Source: Pseudomonadota bacterium (GTDB lineage Bacteria; Pseudomonadota; Alphaproteobacteria; Rhizobiales; Xanthobacteraceae). From it: 14,580 nt of DNA. This document shows positions 1 to 7,532 of this stretch, in pieces. The translations under genes and the position numbers were made by a program. Position 1 is the first letter of the stretch; the number at the start of each line of letters is the position of its first letter. The stretch lies in NCBI GenBank assembly GCA_023390695.1, contig JAEWCJ010000079.1, positions 1 to 14,580 on the forward strand. The letters are read 5' to 3'. The notes under the pieces are model-generated. The model did no database searches and was not told where the DNA came from. It was given only the letters and a program-made list of their open reading frames with translations.

Positions 1-454
1 GACCTGCACCCTGCAGCCCGTCTGGGAAAATGCCGGGACGACCCCGACCAGGAATGGCCGCGGCCATGTGAGCTGGAAATATTTCGAGCGTTCGGTGCCG
101 TCCGATTTCGATTTCTCGGACGTCGACGATCTCGGCAACCGCATCCTCTCCTATGACGGTTATCGCCCGCTGATTGTGGGGCCAAAGGCCGCCGCAATGG
201 CGCCGGTGATCAATATCGAGCCGGCGATGCTGCGGCATGTGCGCGACTTGCAGGGCAAGCTACTGATCTGGGGCTGGGCCGAGTACGACGAGATTTTCCC
301 CGGCGCCCGGCGCCACCGCACCGAGTTCTGCTATCAGGTCGCGGTATCCGGCTCGCCGGCGAGCCATGTCGGCTTCAGCCAATACCACCTGCATAACGGC
401 GTCGACGACGATTGCAGCAAGCAGCCGACGGCGGTGGTGCGCGAGGCCGCCTGA
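1..454 (+). CDS. C-terminal part of a hypothetical protein (5' end outside window)
   Basis: The reading frame is open from position 2 to the TGA at 452-454, giving about 150 residues. It has no stop before the internal GTG at 68, so I treat it as a gene whose start lies left of the window. I do not recognise a named domain. The visible part is soluble in character, with no clear membrane helix. It contains a W-E-N-x-G-T-T motif near its beginning, then an aromatic-rich segment (SWKYFERSVP) and a final stretch with His and Cys residues. The W-x-N-x-G-[TS]-T-x pattern resembles small membrane-anchored hypothetical proteins common in Bradyrhizobium, whose N-terminal transmembrane helices would lie upstream; that comparison is from memory. 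Function unknown. Confidence 0.7.
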   Translation, partial: TCTLQPVWENAGTTPTRNGRGHVSWKYFERSVPSDFDFSDVDDLGNRILSYDGYRPLIVGPKAAAMAPVINIEPAMLRHVRDLQGKLLIWGWAEYDEIFPGARRHRTEFCYQVAVSGSPASHVGFSQYHLHNGVDDDCSKQPTAVVREAA

Positions 455-463
455 CCGGCGGCC
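445..463. repeat. 7-bp inverted repeat over the stop codon of the first gene
   Basis: The arms GGCCGCC (445-451) and GGCGGCC (457-463) are perfect reverse complements around a 5-base loop that contains the TGA stop codon. The stem is all G/C, but no run of T follows. It could be a weak or factor-assisted 3'-end hairpin, or chance in GC-rich DNA. Confidence 0.35.
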
Positions 464-495
464 CCTGGGCGCCTGTGGCTTCCCATGTCAAACGC

Positions 496-522
496 TTGAA
501 GTTGCGTCGCTTTTCCTAGTAT
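496..522 (+). promoter_or_regulatory. possible sigma-70 type promoter for the aas fusion gene
   Basis: TTGAAG (496-501) and TAGTAT (517-522) resemble -35 and -10 elements, but the 15-base spacer is short. They lie in the 204-bp gap before the acyltransferase gene and would leave a 5' leader of about 130 bases. This is the best candidate in the gap, and a weak one. Confidence 0.22.
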
Positions 523-658
523 CTCCCTGCGGCATCGAGCGGAGACCCTGCACGGGGACTCGGGAAAACCGGGTGGGTGCTGTTAGACTGTCCATACTGG
601 CATCCGCCGCGATGCGTCAGTCATGTATGGGCGCAATCCGAGGCGAGGACGCGGAGCC

Positions 659-3600
659 ATGTCGCATTCCCATAAGCCATTGATGCTGTCGTCGCGGTTC
701 GCGCCGATGTTCTGGACGCAGTTCTTTTCTGCGTTCAACGACAACTATCTCAAGAACGCCCTGGTGTTCCTGATCCTGTTCCGGATCGGCGCAGACAACA
801 CCAGCACGGCGGAGATGCTGATCACGCTGGCCGGCGCCACGTTCATCGCTCCCTATTTCTTCCTGTCGGCGCTGGGTGGCGAAATGGCCGACCGCTTCGA
901 CAAGGCCGTCGTCGCGCAGCGCCTGAAGCTGATCGAGATCGGCATCGCCGGCATCGCCGTCGCCGGCTTCGTCTTTCATTCGATCGTGATCCTGTTCGTC
1001 GCGCTGTTCGGCTTCGGGGTGATCGGGGCGCTGTTCGGCCCGATCAAATACGGCATCCTGCCCGATCACCTCGAGCGCAGCGAATTGCCGGCCGGCAATG
1101 CGCTGGTCGAAGGCGCCACCTTCATTGCGATCCTGCTTGGCACCATTGCTGGCGGTCTGGCCGCGGCCAATGGCGGAGACCCAGCCACCTTCTCCGGCCT
1201 GGTGATGGTGTTCGCGCTGCTGTGCTGGGTGTCGAGCCTTCTGATTCCGCGCACCGGCGAGGCCGCTCCCAATCTGCAGATCAACAAGAACATCGCGGTC
1301 TCGACCTGGTCGCTGATCCAGCATTTGCGCAGCGACCACCGGCTGTGGTGGGGCGCTCTGGTCACGAGCTGGTTCTGGCTCGCTGGCATTGTCGTTCTGT
1401 CGCTGCTGCCGCCGGTGGTGAAAAATCTTGTCGGCGGCAACGAGGAAGCCGTCACCGCCTATCTCGCCATCTTCTCGATTGCGGTCGCGGTCGGCTCCGG
1501 TCTCGCTGCCTGGCTGGCAAGCGGGCGCATCATCTTGCTGCCGACGCTGTTCGGCGCGGTGATCCTCGGCACGTCCGCGATTTTCCTGGGCTGGTCGGTT
1601 TACGGCGTGCCACCGGCAGAGAGCTTCGTTGGCCCCTCGCAAGTGTTCATGTCGATCCGCGGCATCAATGTCGCTATCGGTCTGATCGGCCTTGCCATTG
1701 GCGGCGGCCTCTTCATCGTGCCGGCCTTCGCGGCGGTGCAGGCCTGGGCTGGCGCTGACCGCCGCGCGCGCGTGGTGGCCGGCGTCAACGTGCTCAATGC
1801 ATTGTTCATGACGGTGGCGACCCTGGTGGTTGCCGGCCTGCAGGCCAACGGCGTTACCAGCCCGCAGCTCTTCATCGGGCTTGGCGTCTGCAATTTCATC
1901 GTCGCCGTCATCATCGGCTTCACGATGCCGACTCGGCCGTTCAACGACGCGCTCTCGATCCTGTATCGCTGCTTGTTCCGCGTCGAAGTGAAGGGTCTCG
2001 ACAATCTCAACAAGATCAAGAGCCCGAATGTCATCATCGCGCTCAATCATGTGAGCTTCCTCGACGCCGGCATCGCCATGTCGCTGCTCGGCCGCGATCC
2101 GGTTTTCGCGGTGGATACCGCGATCGCCCAGAAGTGGTGGGTCAAGCCGTTCATGCGGATGACCCGGGCGCTGCCGATCGATCCGCTGAAGCCGATGGCG
2201 ACCCGCACGCTGATCCATGCGGTGCAGTCGGGCGAAACGCTGATCATCTTCCCGGAAGGGCGGATCACCGTCACCGGCTCGCTGATGAAAGTCTACGACG
2301 GCGCCGGTCTGATCGCCGACAAGTCGGACGCCACCATCGTGCCCGTGCATATCGACGGCCTGGAGCGCACGCCGTTCACGCGCCTCAGCAAGGAGCAGGT
2401 GGCGCGGCGCTGGTTCCCGAAAGTGAAGGTCACCGTGCTGGAGCCGGTGAAGCTCAATGTCGATCCGGCCCTGCGCGGCCGCAGGCGCCGTCAGGCGGCA
2501 GGCGCTGCCCTCTACGACGTCATGTCGAACATGGTCTACCGCACCTTCTCAACCGACCGCACGGTGGTGCAGGCGCTGATCGATGCTGCAGAGCTGCACG
2601 GCATCAATCGTATCGCGACCGAAGATCCGGTGACCGGCGAGCTGTCTTACAAGAAGCTGCTGCGCGGCGTGGCTGTGCTTGGCCGCAAGCTGATGCCGCT
2701 TGCGGAGGAAGGTAAGACCCTCGGCGTGATGCTGCCGAACGCCAACGGCGCCGCCGTCACGCTGTTCGCGGTGATGTCGGCAGGGCGGGTGCCGGCGATG
2801 ATCAATTTCACCGCCGGTGCGACCAATATTCTGGCCGGCTGCCGGGCTGCGGGCGTGTCCGTCATCCTCACCTCGCGGGCTTTCATCGAGCGCGGCCGCC
2901 TCGAGGCGATGGCCGAGCAACTGCAGAAGGAAGTCTCTCTTATTTATCTCGAAGACATTCGCGCCAAGGTGAATATCTTCGACAAGCTGCGGGTGCTGTT
3001 CGGCTACAAGACGCCGCTGGTCGCACGCAAACCCGACGACTGGGCGGCGGTGATGTTCACGTCCGGATCGGAAGGCACGCCGAAAGGCGTGGTGCTGTCC
3101 CACCGCAACATTCTCACCAATGCGGCGCAGGCCAAGGCACGCATCGACTTCAACCGCACCGACAAGGTCTTCAACGTGCTGCCGGTGTTTCATTCCTTCG
3201 GCATGACCGTCGGCTTGATTCTGCCGGTGGTGTCCGGCGTGCGCATCTTCCTGTATCCCTCGCCGCTGCATTACCGCACGGTTCCGGAACTGATCTACGG
3301 CATCATCGCCACCATCATGTTCGGCACCGACACCTTCCTGAACGGTTATGCGCGGGCCGCCAATCCGTATGATTTCCGTTCGATCCGCTATCTGCTTTCG
3401 GGCGCCGAACCGGTAAAGGAATCCACCCGCCGCATCTATCTGGAGAAGTTCGGGCTGCGTATTCTCGAGGGCTATGGCGTCACCGAAACCGCGCCGGCGC
3501 TGGCGCTCAATACGCCGATGTTCAACAAGTTTGGCACCGTCGGCCGGCTGTTCCCGGGCATGGAGGCGCGGCTGGAAAAGGTCGAGGGCGTCGACGAAGG

Positions 3601-4096
3601 CGGGCGGCTGCAGGTGAAAGGGCCGAATGTCATGCTCGGCTATCTGCGCGCTGAAAATCCCGGTGTCCTCGAACGCCCGCCGCATGGCTGGCACGATACC
3701 GGCGACATCGTCCTGATCGACGATCAGGGCTTCATCAAGATCCAGGGCCGCGCCAAGCGCTTCGCCAAGGTCGGCGGCGAGATGGTCTCGCTCGCCGCGG
3801 TGGAAATGGTGGCGGCCGACGAATGGCCGGATGCGGTCTGTGCGGTCGTGGCGGTGCCCGATGCGCGCAAGGGCGAGCGGCTGCTGCTCTATACGCAGAA
3901 GAAGGACGCAACGCGTGGAGACATCGCCGCGCTGGTGCGCGCACGCCATCTCTCGGAACTGATGGTGCCGGCGGAAGTGATCTACATGGAGAAGCTTCCA
4001 ATGCTCGGTTCCGGCAAGGTCGATCTGCTTACCTTGCAGAAAATGGCAAAGGAAAAAGCGGAGACCGCGAAGCCGCGGCCGACCGTATCGGCCTGA
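659..4096 (+). CDS. aas: Fused lysophospholipid transporter (LplT-like MFS) / acyltransferase / acyl-ACP synthetase
   Basis: This 1145-residue protein has three parts. Residues 12-425 form an MFS permease of LplT type with about 12 hydrophobic helices. Residues 430-630 form a PlsC-type acyltransferase with the NHxxxxD box (N463, H464, D469) and FPEGR (531-535). Residues 640-1130 form an AMP-forming acyl-adenylating domain with TSGSEGTPKG (801-810), EGYGVTE (937-943), WHDTGD (1011-1016) and a C-terminal lysine (K1120) in LGSGK. By family, it should flip lysophospholipid (chiefly lyso-PE) across the inner membrane and reacylate it at sn-1 using fatty acid activated on ACP. In E. coli LplT and Aas are separate; fused forms are known in proteobacteria. 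I chose ATG 659 because GAGG lies 10 bases upstream; an in-frame ATG at 623 has no such site and adds an Arg-rich, non-family extension. All key residues are present. Confidence 0.93.
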   Translation: MSHSHKPLMLSSRFAPMFWTQFFSAFNDNYLKNALVFLILFRIGADNTSTAEMLITLAGATFIAPYFFLSALGGEMADRFDKAVVAQRLKLIEIGIAGIAVAGFVFHSIVILFVALFGFGVIGALFGPIKYGILPDHLERSELPAGNALVEGATFIAILLGTIAGGLAAANGGDPATFSGLVMVFALLCWVSSLLIPRTGEAAPNLQINKNIAVSTWSLIQHLRSDHRLWWGALVTSWFWLAGIVVLSLLPPVVKNLVGGNEEAVTAYLAIFSIAVAVGSGLAAWLASGRIILLPTLFGAVILGTSAIFLGWSVYGVPPAESFVGPSQVFMSIRGINVAIGLIGLAIGGGLFIVPAFAAVQAWAGADRRARVVAGVNVLNALFMTVATLVVAGLQANGVTSPQLFIGLGVCNFIVAVIIGFTMPTRPFNDALSILYRCLFRVEVKGLDNLNKIKSPNVIIALNHVSFLDAGIAMSLLGRDPVFAVDTAIAQKWWVKPFMRMTRALPIDPLKPMATRTLIHAVQSGETLIIFPEGRITVTGSLMKVYDGAGLIADKSDATIVPVHIDGLERTPFTRLSKEQVARRWFPKVKVTVLEPVKLNVDPALRGRRRRQAAGAALYDVMSNMVYRTFSTDRTVVQALIDAAELHGINRIATEDPVTGELSYKKLLRGVAVLGRKLMPLAEEGKTLGVMLPNANGAAVTLFAVMSAGRVPAMINFTAGATNILAGCRAAGVSVILTSRAFIERGRLEAMAEQLQKEVSLIYLEDIRAKVNIFDKLRVLFGYKTPLVARKPDDWAAVMFTSGSEGTPKGVVLSHRNILTNAAQAKARIDFNRTDKVFNVLPVFHSFGMTVGLILPVVSGVRIFLYPSPLHYRTVPELIYGIIATIMFGTDTFLNGYARAANPYDFRSIRYLLSGAEPVKESTRRIYLEKFGLRILEGYGVTETAPALALNTPMFNKFGTVGRLFPGMEARLEKVEGVDEGGRLQVKGPNVMLGYLRAENPGVLERPPHGWHDTGDIVLIDDQGFIKIQGRAKRFAKVGGEMVSLAAVEMVAADEWPDAVCAVVAVPDARKGERLLLYTQKKDATRGDIAALVRARHLSELMVPAEVIYMEKLPMLGSGKVDLLTLQKMAKEKAETAKPRPTVSA

Positions 4097-4104
4097 GTCA
4101 GGCC
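4090..4104. repeat. Palindrome centred on the junction of two convergent stop codons
   Basis: GGCCTGA-G-TCAGGCC is a perfect 7-bp inverted repeat with a single central base. It arises because both converging genes end in GCC TGA. The central base (4097) is the whole intergenic gap. As RNA it could fold only as a 4-bp stem with a 7-base loop. A second 6-bp stem (GCCGCG / CGCGGC, 4118-4132) lies just inside the MarR gene. Neither has a T tract, so neither is a standard intrinsic terminator. Confidence 0.5.
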
Positions 4105-4673
4105 TGCGCTTGCGGCTGCCGCGCGTCGCGGCCGGCGGCCTTGCGCCGCGGCGTCTTGGCAACGGCTTTGTCCGCTTCGAAGGATCCCAGCAGCTTGCGC
4201 AGCAATTGTGCAAGCTGCTGTTGTTCCTTTGCGGTCAGCCGTTTCGAGATTTCGCCGGCGCGCGTCGCGTGTTCGGTCATCGCCTTCCGGGCCAGCGCCG
4301 CGCCGTGTCGGGTCAGCGCAATGCGGGTTGCGCGGCCGTCGTCCGGATCGGGACGCCGCTGGGCATAATTCGATCTTTCGGCGCGATCGATCCGGTTGGT
4401 CGTCGCGCCTGACGACAGCATGCAGGATTCATAAAGATCGGTCGGGCGCAGCCCGTTCGCATTTCCCGAGCGCTGCAGCGACGCGAGCAGATCGAACATC
4501 TCCCAGGTCAACCCGAAGGGCTGCAACCATTGATCCATCGCCTCGCGCAAATGCGCGGAAATACGCAGCACGCGGCCGAGCGTCGCGAGATAGCCGAAAT
4601 CGAGATCGGGCCGTTCGCGGGCCCACTCTGTAATGACTATATCGATGGCATCCCCGGCCTTGTTTTTGTGCAT
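4098..4673 (-). CDS. MarR-family transcriptional regulator
   Basis: This 191-residue protein has the winged-helix layout of MarR regulators. Residues 25-65 form the N-terminal dimer helices, with GLTWEMFDLLASL before the DNA-binding part. The helix-turn-helix spans about 76-98 (LSSGATTNRIDR), and the wing lies about 105-122 (RRPDPDDGRATRIALT). Dimerisation helices follow to about 167, then a basic, probably disordered tail (168-191). Members bind palindromes as dimers and usually release DNA on binding a small ligand. The start ATG at 4673 has a GGGAAG ribosome site 8 bases upstream. The segment RAERSNYAQ (97-105) replaces the usual RLExxGLxx, so the end of the recognition helix is unusual. 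The gene is divergent from the ABC operon across 105 bp holding a clear palindrome, which suggests control of that operon and of itself. One cysteine (C84) lies in the HTH. Confidence 0.9.
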   Translation of the reverse strand: MHKNKAGDAIDIVITEWARERPDLDFGYLATLGRVLRISAHLREAMDQWLQPFGLTWEMFDLLASLQRSGNANGLRPTDLYESCMLSSGATTNRIDRAERSNYAQRRPDPDDGRATRIALTRHGAALARKAMTEHATRAGEISKRLTAKEQQQLAQLLRKLLGSFEADKAVAKTPRRKAAGRDARQPQAQA

Positions 4674-4688
4674 TGCACGCTTCCCATT

Positions 4689-4708
4689 TTATCTTGACAT
4701 GAAGATAA
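4689..4708. promoter_or_regulatory. Probable MarR operator palindrome
   Basis: TTATCTT-GACATG-AAGATAA is a perfect 7-bp-arm inverted repeat with a 6-base centre, in the divergent gap between the MarR gene and the ABC operon. Size and symmetry fit MarR-dimer sites. It contains TTGACA (4694-4699), a consensus -35 hexamer reading toward the ABC genes. On the minus strand it contains TATCTT, a plausible -10 for the MarR gene. A repressor bound here would block both directions. The regulator-site pairing is inferred from position. Confidence 0.7.
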
Positions 4709-4731
4709 TTCGCAATCACGCTGCCGGGCAA
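4702..4731 (-). promoter_or_regulatory. Candidate promoter of the MarR gene
   Basis: On the minus strand, TTGCCC (complement of 4726-4731) and TATCTT (complement of 4702-4707) are separated by 18 bases. Each matches 4 of 6 consensus positions. The -10 lies inside the palindrome, giving a predicted leader of roughly 20 bases before the ATG at 4673. This is consistent with autoregulation. Confidence 0.4.
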
Positions 4732-4778
4732 CTGAATATTGTTTTTCATTGTGCCGGTACGAGTGACAGGAGATTGAT

Positions 4779-5843
4779 ATGTCGAGTGGTTTGAATCGCA
4801 GGCATCTGATGCAGGGCGTCGCTGCGCTCGGCGCCGCGGGCGTTTTGTCTGGTCGTCGGGCGTTTGCGCAGGAGCCGAAAGCCAAGATCCGCATCGGCGT
4901 CGTGCCGCTGATCTCGTCCGGACCGATCTTCGTCGCTCAGGCCAAGGGCTTCTTCGAGAAGGTCAATCTCGACGTGGAGCTGAAGTTCTTCGCCGACGGC
5001 GCGCTCGCCATTCCGGCGCTGATCGCAGGCGAGCTCGACGTCACCGTGTCCACGCTCAATGCCGGTCTGTTCAACGCCGTATCGAAAGGCGCGCCCTATA
5101 AGCTGATCCTCGATCGCGGCTTGGAAAAGCCGGGTTCGGGTTCGATGACGATCGCCGCCTCCAATGCCATGGTCCAGGCCGGGATGACGGCGGTGGACAA
5201 GATGGCCCTGCTCAAGGGCAAGCGCATCGCCATCCAGGCGCCGGGCGGCATCGACCAATATCTGATCGGCCTTGGCGTGCAGCGCGCCGGTCTCGATCCG
5301 CGCACCGACGTTACCTGGAATCCGGGTCTCGCCTATCCCGATATCGTCAAGTCGATCGGCGCCGGTCAGGCCGATGTCGCAAACGTTCCGGTGCCGCTTG
5401 GCTTCCTGGTCGAGAAGAACAATTTCGGCAAGCTCGTCTTCTCCGGCTACGACATCGAGCCGAACACGCAGCTCGCCTGCTGGGCGATGTCGGAAGCCTA
5501 TCTGAAGAACAACAAGTCCGCGGCCGTGCGCTTCGCCATGGCGCATACCTATGCCGGACGCGTGTTCAACAAGGCGGCCGCCAGCAAGGATGCCGAGATC
5601 GTCAAGATCATTTCCGACGCCACCAAGGTGCCGACCAACCTGATCGAGGCGGCGGCGCCGCGCTGGACCTGGTTCAACGACGACGGCTTGCCGAATGTTG
5701 AATCCTGCCTGGCGCAGGGCAAGTTCTGGGGCGAGACCATGAAGATGGTCAGCGGCAAGCCGGTCACGAGAGAGCAACTGTTCGATCTCTCGCCGGCCAT
5801 CGAAGCCAACGAGCGTCTCTCCAAGAGCAACCCGTTCATCTGA
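4779..5843 (+). CDS. ABC transporter substrate-binding protein, NitT/TauT (SsuA/NMT1-like) family
   Basis: This 354-residue periplasmic binding protein starts with a twin-arginine type signal: RRHLM at residues 7-11, a hydrophobic stretch (13-24) and a likely cleavage after AFA at 28-30. The mature part begins with the family pattern KIRIGVVPLISSGPIFVAQAKGFFEK. GALAIPALIAGELDV follows, as in binding proteins for nitrate, taurine, sulfonates, aromatic acids or thiamine precursors. The start ATG has AGGAG (4768-4772) 6 bases upstream. The stop overlaps the next start by one base (TGATG), so binding protein and ATPase are translationally linked. The ligand cannot be read from the sequence. The MarR regulator and downstream RidA-like and dehydrogenase genes hint at a carbon or nitrogen source that is also catabolised, perhaps an organic acid or amine. 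Confidence 0.9.
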   Translation: MSSGLNRRHLMQGVAALGAAGVLSGRRAFAQEPKAKIRIGVVPLISSGPIFVAQAKGFFEKVNLDVELKFFADGALAIPALIAGELDVTVSTLNAGLFNAVSKGAPYKLILDRGLEKPGSGSMTIAASNAMVQAGMTAVDKMALLKGKRIAIQAPGGIDQYLIGLGVQRAGLDPRTDVTWNPGLAYPDIVKSIGAGQADVANVPVPLGFLVEKNNFGKLVFSGYDIEPNTQLACWAMSEAYLKNNKSAAVRFAMAHTYAGRVFNKAAASKDAEIVKIISDATKVPTNLIEAAAPRWTWFNDDGLPNVESCLAQGKFWGETMKMVSGKPVTREQLFDLSPAIEANERLSKSNPFI

Positions 5844-6658
5844 TGACCGTGCCATCCGTTGCGATCGACTTCGCGGATGTCGGTCTGACCTTTCCGTCGG
5901 CGTCGGGCGAGCCGGTGGTCGCGTTGTCCAACGCCCCCAGCCGGGTGGCGCCGGGCCAGGTCACCGCCATTATCGGCCCGAGCGGCTGCGGCAAGAGCAC
6001 CTTGCTGCAGATCGCCCGCGGCTTCCTGCAGCCCACGCGCGGCAGCCTGCGTTTCGTGGACCGCGGCGCCGGCGACAGGACGACCGGGCGCCCCGCCATG
6101 TCCACGGTCTGGCAGGCCTTCAACCTGTTCCCGTGGCTGACGGTGATGGAGAACGTCACCTTCGGGCTGGAAGTGCGCGGGGTGCCGCGCGCCGAACGCG
6201 AGGCGCAGGCGCGCAAGGCGATCGCCTCCGTCGATCTCTCCGGTTTCGAGAACAAGTATCCGCGCCAGCTGTCCGGCGGCATGCGCCAGCGCGTCGGCAT
6301 CGCCCGCGCCATGGTAATGAAGCCGGATATCCTGCTGCTGGACGAGCCGTTCGGCGCGCTCGATGCGCAGACCCGCCTCGTGCTGCAGGAGCAATTGGCG
6401 AAGCTGGTCGAGGACAGCGGGATGACCGCGATCCTGGTCACGCATTCCATCGAGGAGGCCATTCTTCTCGCCGACAATATCATCGTGATGTCGGCGCGGC
6501 CGGGCCGCATCGTTTCCGAGATCGCCGTGGATCTGCCGCGGCCGCGCGGTGTCGCCACCACGCATGAGCCCGGCTATCTGCAATTGTTCGATCGCATCTA
6601 TGGTCTGCTGCGCGACGAAGTCATGCGCGCCATCGTGATCGAGAGTGAGGCATCATGA
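5843..6658 (+). CDS. ABC transporter ATP-binding protein, NitT/TauT type (SsuB/TauB-like)
   Basis: This 271-residue cytoplasmic ATPase powers the importer. All nucleotide-binding motifs are present: Walker A GPSGCGKST (45-53), Q-loop Q91 in VWQAFNLFPWLT, signature LSGGM (143-147), Walker B ILLLDE (163-168), D-loop GALD (171-174) and switch H201 in VTHSIEEAI. FNLFPWLTVMENV after the Q-loop is typical of nitrate/sulfonate/taurine ATPases. The start overlaps the upstream stop by one base, and the end overlaps the permease start by four bases (ATGA), so the three importer genes form one translational unit. Length is normal for the family, and no residue needed for ATP hydrolysis is missing. Confidence 0.93.
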   Translation: MTVPSVAIDFADVGLTFPSASGEPVVALSNAPSRVAPGQVTAIIGPSGCGKSTLLQIARGFLQPTRGSLRFVDRGAGDRTTGRPAMSTVWQAFNLFPWLTVMENVTFGLEVRGVPRAEREAQARKAIASVDLSGFENKYPRQLSGGMRQRVGIARAMVMKPDILLLDEPFGALDAQTRLVLQEQLAKLVEDSGMTAILVTHSIEEAILLADNIIVMSARPGRIVSEIAVDLPRPRGVATTHEPGYLQLFDRIYGLLRDEVMRAIVIESEAS

Positions 6659-7488
6659 GCGACCAGCATGCCGTCGCCGGCTCCGCTGCCACCCCGCAAG
6701 GCCGGGCCGAGGAGCACGACCAGCCGCGTAAATCCCTGCTCGACGATCCGCGTTTCCTGGGATGGGGCTCGGTGGTGCTTGTTCTGGCCGTGTGGGAGGC
6801 CGGCGCGATCCTGACCGGCGTCAACGCGCTGTATCTGCCGCGGCCGAGCCAGATCGTCGTCGCCCTGTTCAACATGTTCCATACCGGCGCTCTGCTGAAC
6901 GATCTGCTGATGACGCTGTACCGCATCTTTGCCGGCTTCGGCATCGCGCTGGTGGTCGGCACGCTGCTCGGCGTCTGGATCGCGACCTCCGATCGCGTGC
7001 GCGCCATCGCGGATATGTGGATCGCCGCGCTCTACCCGCTGCCCAAGGTGACGCTGATCCCGCTGCTGATTATCTGGCTCGGCACCGGCGGGCCGTTCAT
7101 GCTGACCATCAGCGCGCTCGGCGCCATCTTCCCGATCCTGATCAACACCGTGCTCGGCGTGCGCCAATGCGATCCCGGCCTGGTGCTGGCGGCGCGCGAT
7201 CTCGGCGCCAGCCACCGGCAGATCATCCGCCGGGTGCTGATCCCGAGCGCCATTCCCTCGATCTTCGCCGGTGTCCGGCTCGGGCTTGGCGTGTCGATCA
7301 TCCTGGTGGTGGCCGCCGAAATGGTGGTCGGCAAGCTCGGGCTTGGCGCGCGGCTCTATCTCGCCGGCCAGATCCTGGAGACCGAGCAGGTCTTCGCGGT
7401 GCTGATCGTGCTCGCCGCCCTCGGAATCGCGGTCACCAAGGCCCAGGACGCCATCGATATCTGGCTCGGCCGCTGGCGCATCGCCTGA
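6655..7488 (+). CDS. ABC transporter permease, NitT/TauT type (SsuC/TauC-like)
   Basis: This 277-residue inner-membrane protein begins with a polar cytoplasmic stretch of about 33 residues. About six helices follow (near 36-55, 88-110, 118-142, 147-167, 205-224 and 244-262). The EAA coupling loop that contacts the ATPase is clear at 179-203 (AARDLGASHRQIIRRVLIP, with the conserved Gly at 184). The sequence LYPLPKVTLIPLLIIWLG (126-143) is characteristic of the SsuC/TauC/NrtB group. It completes a one-permease importer that would act as a homodimer with two ATPase copies. The start ATG lies in an ATGA overlap with the ATPase stop. A 44-base gap then leads to the RidA-like gene, probably in the same transcript. 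Confidence 0.92.
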   Translation: MSDQHAVAGSAATPQGRAEEHDQPRKSLLDDPRFLGWGSVVLVLAVWEAGAILTGVNALYLPRPSQIVVALFNMFHTGALLNDLLMTLYRIFAGFGIALVVGTLLGVWIATSDRVRAIADMWIAALYPLPKVTLIPLLIIWLGTGGPFMLTISALGAIFPILINTVLGVRQCDPGLVLAARDLGASHRQIIRRVLIPSAIPSIFAGVRLGLGVSIILVVAAEMVVGKLGLGARLYLAGQILETEQVFAVLIVLAALGIAVTKAQDAIDIWLGRWRIA

Positions 7489-7532
7489 TCGAGCTTCACC
7501 TCGTCTCAAAACAGCATTAATCGGAGAAAGCC

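Noticed and set aside
445..463. Hairpin at the end of the first gene as an intrinsic terminator
   Set aside because: The stem is perfect, but no T-rich stretch follows and the stop codon lies in the loop, so I list it only as an inverted repeat.
623..658. Upstream in-frame ATG for the Aas fusion gene
   Set aside because: No ribosome site precedes it, and it would add an Arg-rich 12-residue extension not expected in the family. ATG 659 is better supported.
366..683. Plus-strand open frame across the gap between the first gene and the Aas fusion
   Set aside because: It overlaps the end of the first gene in another frame and runs into the Aas fusion. It has no ribosome site and reads as low-quality, Arg/Ser/Cys-rich sequence.
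617..4213. Two long minus-strand open frames (617-2350 and 2549-4213) opposite the Aas fusion gene
   Set aside because: Their translations are rich in Arg, His, Asp and Gln with no domain pattern, as expected from the antisense strand of GC-rich coding DNA. The plus-strand protein is clearly real throughout.
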